From Paractinoplanes aksuensis (GTDB taxonomy: Bacteria; Actinomycetota; Actinomycetes; Mycobacteriales; Micromonosporaceae): 64,000 bases of DNA. How positions within the stretch are numbered: the first letter of the stretch is position 1; every line of letters begins with the position of its first letter. The stretch is from positions 124,001-188,000 of the forward strand of contig NZ_JAMYJR010000002.1 in the NCBI RefSeq assembly GCF_024137025.1. The letters run 5' to 3'. This document shows positions 57,732 through 64,000 of this stretch, one piece after another. The position numbers and the translations under genes are program-made. The notes under the pieces were generated by a model that had not been told where the DNA came from, did no database searches, and saw only the letters and a program-made list of their open reading frames with translations.

Positions 57732-59742
57732 GCGGGCTCGAAGCGGGAGCCGTAGCGGGCCGCGAGGGCCAGGGCCCGCCCGCGGAAGTCGGCGTGCTGC
57801 TCGGCGAAGCGCAGCACTCCGCCCGTCCAGGCCGGGTAGCCGATGCCGAGGATCGAGCCGACGTTGCCGTCCTCGGCCGTGCGCAACACCCCCTCGTCGA
57901 GGCAGCGGCGCGCGTCGACCGCCTCGGCGAACAGGAACCTGTCCTTGAGGTCGGGGAACGGGACGGCCCGGCCCTCGGCGGTCACCAGCGCCGCCAGCTC
58001 CGGCCAGAGCGTGGTGCGCTTTCCGTCCTCGTACACATAGAAGCCGCGCCCGGCCGCCCGGCCCGGCCGGTCGTGCTCGTCGACCATCGCGTCGACCAGT
58101 CCGTGCGAGGGTGTCGCCACGAAGGCCGGCCCGGTGGCGGCCGCGGTCTGGCGGCGGATCCGCTGCACCAGCGACAGGCTGACCTCGTCGGCCAGGGCCA
58201 GCGGCCCGGTCGGATAGCCGGCCTGCAGCGCCGCGTGCTCGATCGCCGCGGCCGGCACGCCCTCGGCCAGCATGCCGATCGCCTCGTCGATGAACGTGCC
58301 GATGACCCGGCTGGTGAAGAAGCCGCGGCCGTCGTTGACCACGATCGGTGTCTTGCCGATCCGCCGGCCCAGGTCGAACGCGCGGGCCACCGCCTCGTCG
58401 CCGGTCCGCTCGCCGACCACGATCTCGAGCAGCGGCATCTTGCCCACCGGCGAGAAGAAGTGCATGCCGACGAACGACTCCGGACGCTCGACGCCGGTGG
58501 CCAGCCCGGTGATGGGCAGGGTCGACGTGTTCGAGGCCAGCAGGGCGCCGGGCGCGAGCACCGGTGCGACCTCGGCGAACACGGCCTGCTTGAGCGCCGG
58601 GTCCTCGAACACGGCCTCGATCACCACGTCGCAGCCGGCCAGATCGGCCACGTCGGCCGTCGTGGTGATCCGCTCGTGCTGGGCGGCCCGCGCTGCCAGT
58701 TCACCGGTGACGTCCTTGACGACGACCTCGAGACCGGCCTTGGCGCAGGCCAGGGCGATGCCGGCGCCCATCATGCCCGCGCCCAGCACCGCGACCTTGC
58801 GGGCCGGGGCCACCTCGGCCTCGGGCCGGGCCAGGCCGCCGTTGACCGCGCGCATGTCGAAGAACAGCGCGCCGATCAGGTTCTTGGCGATCCGGCCGGT
58901 GAGCAGCGTGATCAGGTTGCGGGTCTCGATGACCTGGGCCGTCGCGAAGTCGACCTGGGCCCCCTCGACCGCGGTGGCCAGGATCTTCTCGGGCGCGGGC
59001 AGCGAGGCGCCCTTGAGCTGCTGGCGCAGGGTGGCCGGGAACGCGGGCAATTGCGCGGCCAGCTGGGGGGAGGAGGGGGTGCCGCCGGGCATCCGGTAGC
59101 CCTCGCGGTCCCACGGCTGGGCTGCCGACGGGTTGGCCACGATCCAGGCCCGGGCCCGCTGGATCAGCGCGGCCGGGGTGGACACGATCTCGTCGACCAG
59201 GCCGTGGTCGCGGGCCTCGGCCGGGCGCAGACGCCGGCCGCTGAGCAGCCACACCGTCAGGGCCGGGGCCAGGCCGAGCATCCGGACCGTCCGGGTGACG
59301 CCGCCCGCCCCCGGCAGCAGCCCCAGCGTGACCTCGGGGAAGCCGAGCCGGGTGCCCGGCGCGTCGAGTGCGATGCGGTGGTGGCAGGCCAGCGCCACCT
59401 CGAGCCCGCCACCGAGCGCGGCCCCGTTGATGGCGGCCACGACCGGCCGCCCGTACGTCTCGAGCCGCCGGAAGTCGCGTTTGATCGTGCTCAGCAGCTC
59501 GAACAGCGCCGGAGCGTCCTCTTTGGTCGCGCGGGCCATCGTGGGCAGGTCGCCGCCGGCGAAGAAGGTCTTCTTGGCGCTGGTCACGATCACGCCGGTG
59601 ACCTGCTCGCGCTCGGCCTCGAGACGGTCGACGGCCGCGGTCATGGCGGCCACGTAGGTGGCGTTCATCGTGTTGGCCGACTGGCCGGGGTCGTCCAGGG
59701 TGAGGGTGACGACCCCGCCGCCGTCGCGCTCGTACTTGATCA

Positions 59743-59743
<1 letters not shown>
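57728..59743 (-). CDS. FadB/FadJ-type enoyl-CoA hydratase/3-hydroxyacyl-CoA dehydrogenase
   Basis: A 671-residue fusion enzyme. The N-terminal crotonase domain (about 1-190) has the oxyanion loops FAGGDLPTM and [13 protein letters not shown] plus LGLLPGAGG. The C-terminal dehydrogenase (about 300-670) has the NAD motif [12 protein letters not shown], the catalytic histidine in [17 protein letters not shown], and [13 protein letters not shown]. It catalyses the hydration and second oxidation steps of beta-oxidation. It is encoded between a thiolase (one-base TGATG overlap) and a CoA-transferase (ATGA overlap), a compact operon. Confidence 0.96.
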
Positions 59744-60937
<1,194 letters not shown>

Positions 60938-60948
<11 letters not shown>

Positions 60949-62101
60949 GGGCGATCAGCTCCTTCATGATCTCGTTCGTGCCGCCGTAGATCTTCTGCAC
61001 GCGGGCGTCGGCGTACATGCGGGCGATCGGGTACTCCGTGGTGTACCCGTAGCCGCCGAAGATCTGCAGGCAGCGGTCGACCACCTCGCACTGGCCCTCG
61101 GTGAGCCAGGCCTTGGCCATGGCGGCGGTCGCGACGTCGAGCTCGCCCCGGGTGTGCCGGGTGATGCAGTCGTCGAGGAACACGCGCGACACCCGCGTGC
61201 GGGTCGCGCAGTCGGCCAGCACCATCCGGGTGTTCTGATGGCCGATCAACGGCTTGCCGAAGGCGGTTCGTTCTTTCGCGTACGCCGTGGCCAGCTCGAC
61301 CGCGCGCTGCATCGCCGCCACCGCGCCCACGCCGATGACCAGACGCTCCTGGGGCAGCTGGCGCATCATCTGGAGGAAGCCCGATCCTTCGGACTCGAGC
61401 AGGTTGGCCGCGGGCACCCGGAAGTCGTCGAAGAACAGCTCGGCGGTGTCGTTCGAGTGCAGCCCGATCTTGTCGAGCAGGCGGCCGCGGCGGAACCCGG
61501 GAACGTCGTCGCCGAGCTCGCAGACCAGCAGGCTGATGCCGGCCGCGCGCTGCCCCGGGTCGGTCTTGACGGCCAGGATCAGCAGATCGGCCAGCCCGCC
61601 GTTGGTGATGAACGTCTTGGAGCCGCTGACCAGGTAGTCGTCCCCATCCCGTACGGCCCGGGTCTTGATCTCTTGCAGGTCGGAGCCGCCACCGGGTTCG
61701 GTCATGCCGATGGCGCCGACCAGCTCGCCCGAGCACAGGCCGGGCAGCCACCGCCGTTTCTGCTCCTCGTTCCCGTACGCGACCAGGTAGCCGGTCACGA
61801 TGCCGCTGTGCACCGCCAGGCCGAGGCTGCCCTCGCCGACGGCCATCTGCTCGTGCAGCAGCACCGCCTCGTGGGTGAAGTCGCCGCCCCCGCCGCCGTA
61901 CTCCTCGGGCACACTGAGACCGAGCAGGCCCAGCTCGCCCGCCGCCCGGTAGTGCTCACGGTCGGGGTGTCCCTGCTGCTCGTGGCGCGCCGCGTGGGGC
62001 AGCACCTCTTTGCTGAAGAAGCCGCGGGCCAGTTCGGCGAGGTCCTCGTGCTCGGGCTCGAGCCACGCCGGGGCGTACCCGTCCAGTCCTGGGGTGGGCA
62101 T
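60938..62101 (-). CDS. Acyl-CoA dehydrogenase, first gene of the beta-oxidation operon
   Basis: A 387-residue acyl-CoA dehydrogenase. [25 protein letters not shown] begins the helical domain, [21 protein letters not shown] is the first signature and [42 protein letters not shown] the C-terminal signature, with the catalytic glutamate expected in the YGGTNE helix region. The start at 62101 is preceded by AAGGTAGGA. It opens the operon and faces a TetR gene across the palindrome at 62119-62139. Confidence 0.95.
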
Positions 62102-62118
62102 GGTCCTACCTTTTCGGC

Positions 62119-62139
62119 TTGTTGGCACAGTGTCAACAA
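62119..62139. promoter_or_regulatory. Palindromic operator between the acyl-CoA dehydrogenase and TetR genes
   Basis: A 21-bp inverted repeat with outer arms TTGTTG and CAACAA and inner CAC/GTG, matching at 9 of 10 paired positions around a central A. It lies 18 bp from the operon start and 24 bp from the TetR start. Expected to be the TetR site controlling both directions. Confidence 0.78.
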
Positions 62140-62162
62140 CGACTTGCCGTAAGGTCATCGCC

Positions 62163-62762
62163 GTGAGTGTGCAGGCGGGACCGCGCCGGCGGCTGGAACC
62201 CGACGCGCGGCGGGCGCAGATCCTGTCGGTGGCCGTGCGGCTGTTCGGCGAGCGCGGCTACGCGGATGTCTCCACGACCGACGTCGCACGCGGCGCCGGG
62301 GTGGCTCGCGGGCTGGTCAACCACTACTTCGGCACCAAGAAAGACCTCTACCTCGAGGTCATCCGGGTCATGCTGACCGTGCCCGAGGTGGCCATCACCG
62401 GGCTGCCCGAGGGCGACCTGCCGCGCCGGGTCGACGCCATCGTCGACTGGTTCCTCGACGTCGTCTCCCGGCACAGCCGCTCGTGGCTGGCCGCGATCAC
62501 CGCCGGCGGCATGGCCGGCGACACCGATGTGGACCGGGTGATCGCCGAGGCCATCGACGACGCGGCCGACGCCGTGTTGCACGCCGTCGGCCACCCGGCG
62601 CCGGGCCCGGCGCCGCACGCGATGGCCCGGTCCTATGTGGGCCTGGCCGTCTCGACCGCCCGCGAATGGCTGCAGCGCGGCGTGCTCACCCGGGTCCAGG
62701 TGCACCGGCTGCTTGCCGCCACTCTGCTGACCATGGTGGAGCAAGTGTTCCCGGACGCTTAG
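62163..62762 (+). CDS. TetR family regulator of the beta-oxidation operon
   Basis: A 199-residue TetR protein from GTG 62163. The helix-turn-helix is RRAQILSVAVRLFGERGYADVSTTDVARGAGVARGLVNHYFGTKKDLYLEVI (about 18-70), with LVNHYFGTK the recognition helix region. The rest (DLPRRVDAIVDWFLDVV, MARSYVGLAVSTAREWL) is a helical ligand domain as in fatty-acyl-responsive TetR proteins. It is divergent from the operon it probably represses, with a palindromic operator between. Acyl-CoA is the likely inducer by analogy. Confidence 0.92.
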   Translation: MSVQAGPRRRLEPDARRAQILSVAVRLFGERGYADVSTTDVARGAGVARGLVNHYFGTKKDLYLEVIRVMLTVPEVAITGLPEGDLPRRVDAIVDWFLDVVSRHSRSWLAAITAGGMAGDTDVDRVIAEAIDDAADAVLHAVGHPAPGPAPHAMARSYVGLAVSTAREWLQRGVLTRVQVHRLLAATLLTMVEQVFPDA

Positions 62763-62882
62763 GCGGTCTCGTCCAGCCGATCGACTGACTGTGCTGGACA
62801 CCCGGGGTGGGAACGATGGGTATCTGCGTGCTCCGCCAACACCCGTCACAGGTACCCCAACCTCTCGTTCCCGGAGCCTGAC

Positions 62883-63962
62883 ATGGTTGCCACGAAGCTC
62901 GACCCTGACCACCTGAGTGCGGACACCCTGACGGCCGGTCCCGGCGTCACGGCCGAGGACCTGAACAGCGCCGGCCTTTCCCTCGCGGCGCACGACCGCA
63001 GCACCGGCACCCGGCAGATCGTCACCGTCGACAAGGGCCAGGCCCTCGAGGCCTGTGACCTGCTGACCGCGTCCGGAATCGACGTGCGGATCGACCACGA
63101 CTACGTCGGTGGCACCGGATTCATGGGCAAACACTGGGGCCACGGCTTCACCTGGTCCGAGGTCACCATGCTCGAGAAGGACAAGCCGGTCCAGCCGCCG
63201 TGGGAGAAGCTGCCCGACGGCCTGCGCCGCCCGGTGATCGCCCTGCTCGACACCGGCGTCGAACACCACCCGTGGATCCGGGTCGGCAACGACGACGACC
63301 CGTTCGTCCTGCCCGCCGAGGAGCTCGACTGGCCCCGGCCGTTCCCGCCGATCTTCACCCCCTTCGCCCCGGGCCAGGGGCCGGGCCGCGACGCCGGGCA
63401 CGCCACCTTCATCGCCGGGCTGATCCGCGGCGCCGCGCCCAGCGCCCGCATCCTGTCCCTGCGGGTCATGAACGACCAGGGCAAGGTGCAGGAGTCGCGG
63501 GTGCTCGAGGCGCTGACCTGGCTCTCCGACTACGCCGGGCTGACCGGGCCCTACGCCGGGGCGGGCCGCCCGGTCGACGTCGTGTGCATGGCGTTCGGCC
63601 GCGAACCGGACGACCCCGACCCGTTCGACGAGGTCGAGGCGGCGATGAAGCCGTTCGTCGCGGCCGGCATCCCGCTGGTCGCCTCGGCCGGCAACGACCA
63701 CCAGGCCGACGAGGTGCGACCGGCCTCGTCCCGGTCGGTCATCGCGGTCGGCGCCGGGTTCGGCCGCTACCACGCCGACTTCAGCAACTTCGGCCCGTGG
63801 GTCAACCGCTACCGCGACGGGGTCGACATCCTCGGCATCCTGCCCGGGACGGCCGCCGACGGCTCCGACGGGCGCTGGGTCAAGTGGAGCGGCACGTCGT
63901 TCGCGGCGGCCAACTTCGCCGCCGACCTGGCCCGGCCCCAGGTCGACCACGGCCATGTCTGA
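62883..63962 (+). CDS. Cytosolic S8 (subtilisin-family) serine peptidase
   Basis: A 359-residue subtilase without signal peptide or evident propeptide. The catalytic triad is in ALLDTGVEHHPW (Asp), GRDAGHATFIAGLIRGAAP (His) and WSGTSFAAANFAADLA (Ser); the oxyanion asparagine is in VASAGNDHQAD. An N-terminal 110-residue part (RQIVTVDKGQALEACDLLTASGIDVRIDHDYVG) precedes the catalytic domain. The 3' end overlaps the next gene. Related actinobacterial subtilases often lie next to sigma-factor or CHAT-domain genes, so a regulatory protease role is possible. Confidence 0.9.
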   Translation: MVATKLDPDHLSADTLTAGPGVTAEDLNSAGLSLAAHDRSTGTRQIVTVDKGQALEACDLLTASGIDVRIDHDYVGGTGFMGKHWGHGFTWSEVTMLEKDKPVQPPWEKLPDGLRRPVIALLDTGVEHHPWIRVGNDDDPFVLPAEELDWPRPFPPIFTPFAPGQGPGRDAGHATFIAGLIRGAAPSARILSLRVMNDQGKVQESRVLEALTWLSDYAGLTGPYAGAGRPVDVVCMAFGREPDDPDPFDEVEAAMKPFVAAGIPLVASAGNDHQADEVRPASSRSVIAVGAGFGRYHADFSNFGPWVNRYRDGVDILGILPGTAADGSDGRWVKWSGTSFAAANFAADLARPQVDHGHV

Positions 63963-64000
63963 CGTACGCCTGGGGACGCTGCTCGAACGGGCCCGCGACG
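63955..64000 (+). CDS. Partial gene start at the window edge, possibly a sigma factor
   Basis: An ATG at 63955, overlapping the subtilase end by eight bases, opens MSDVRLGTLLERARD and runs off the window. The opening resembles the start of some ECF sigma factors (LERARDGDxxAW), but only 15 codons are visible, so this is a weak guess. Confidence 0.4.
   Translation, partial: MSDVRLGTLLERARD

Overview
The window is 64 kb of high-GC DNA from an actinomycete. Codon third positions are almost all G or C, GTG and occasional TTG starts are common, and neighbouring genes often overlap by ATGA or GTGA. The gene content (maleylpyruvate-isomerase-type mycothiol family protein, STAND ATPase with an actinobacterial helix-turn-helix front end, ECF42 sigma factor with YCII partner, CebR-type operator, fabG4/fadA2-type locus) suggests Micromonosporaceae, most likely an Actinoplanes relative. 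That placement is inferred from gene content, not from a marker gene. No rRNA, tRNA, CRISPR array, integrase or recognisable insertion sequence was seen.

Layout. 0-7.3 kb: DUF2332 protein, a MarR/drug-efflux pair, GNAT acetyltransferase, an unknown 455-residue protein, a metallo-beta-lactamase-fold hydrolase, and a divergent iron-redox-enzyme/CDGSH pair. 7.3-13.6 kb: fatty-acid genes (acyl-CoA ligase broken by a frameshift, acyl-CoA dehydrogenase, MaoC-type dehydratase, FabG4-type reductase, thiolase), ordered partly like mycobacterial Rv0241c-Rv0243. 13.7-18.3 kb: a membrane GGDEF-EAL protein, then a second efflux pump with its TetR regulator and two operators exactly 50 bp apart. 18.5-24.6 kb: a truncated-looking STAND ATPase, a membrane protein/regulator/methyltransferase operon, a decayed second copy of the methyltransferase behind a 31-bp-arm hairpin, an alpha/beta hydrolase, a ROK regulator. 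24.6-30.1 kb: glycogen phosphorylase, an SRPBCC pseudogene, and a secreted GH9 cellulase with a CebR-like operator inside its signal-peptide codons.

30.1-38.4 kb holds small regulators and enzymes: an SDR/TetR pair with twin operators, a low-GC orphan gene, an ABM/HxlR/hydrolase group, and an ECF42 sigma-factor locus (VOC, PPOX, YCII, sigma) in which two promoters carry the motif TGTCGA-N17-CGTC. 38.6-42.8 kb is a four-gene ABC importer operon (lipoprotein, two permeases, ATPase) in which the two permease junctions have been expanded by duplication, creating two translationally coupled micro-ORFs, and the 3' end runs into a 20-bp tandem repeat array. A LysM/M15 peptidase and a NucS-like nuclease-fold protein follow.

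45.0-51.9 kb is the most interesting block. A SipW-type (S26B, Ser-His) signal peptidase is flanked by at least five genes with TasA/camelysin-type signal peptides: two on its own transcript, and on the divergent transcript one internally deleted, one intact, and one long LamG-domain protein. A membrane protein with a GAF-like tail sits between them. It looks like a dedicated export and surface-fibre or adhesion module. 51.9-54.4 kb contains a phosphotransferase, a gene graveyard (fragments of a siderophore-interacting protein and a chemoreceptor) and a mycothiol-dependent-type protein. 54.4-56.7 kb has a quinone-reductase-like protein, a WYL regulator and a hydrolase. 56.7-62.8 kb is a tightly overlapped four-gene beta-oxidation operon (acyl-CoA dehydrogenase, thiolase, FadB-type fusion, CaiB-type CoA-transferase) under a divergent TetR regulator with a palindromic operator. 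The window ends with a cytosolic subtilase and the first codons of another gene.
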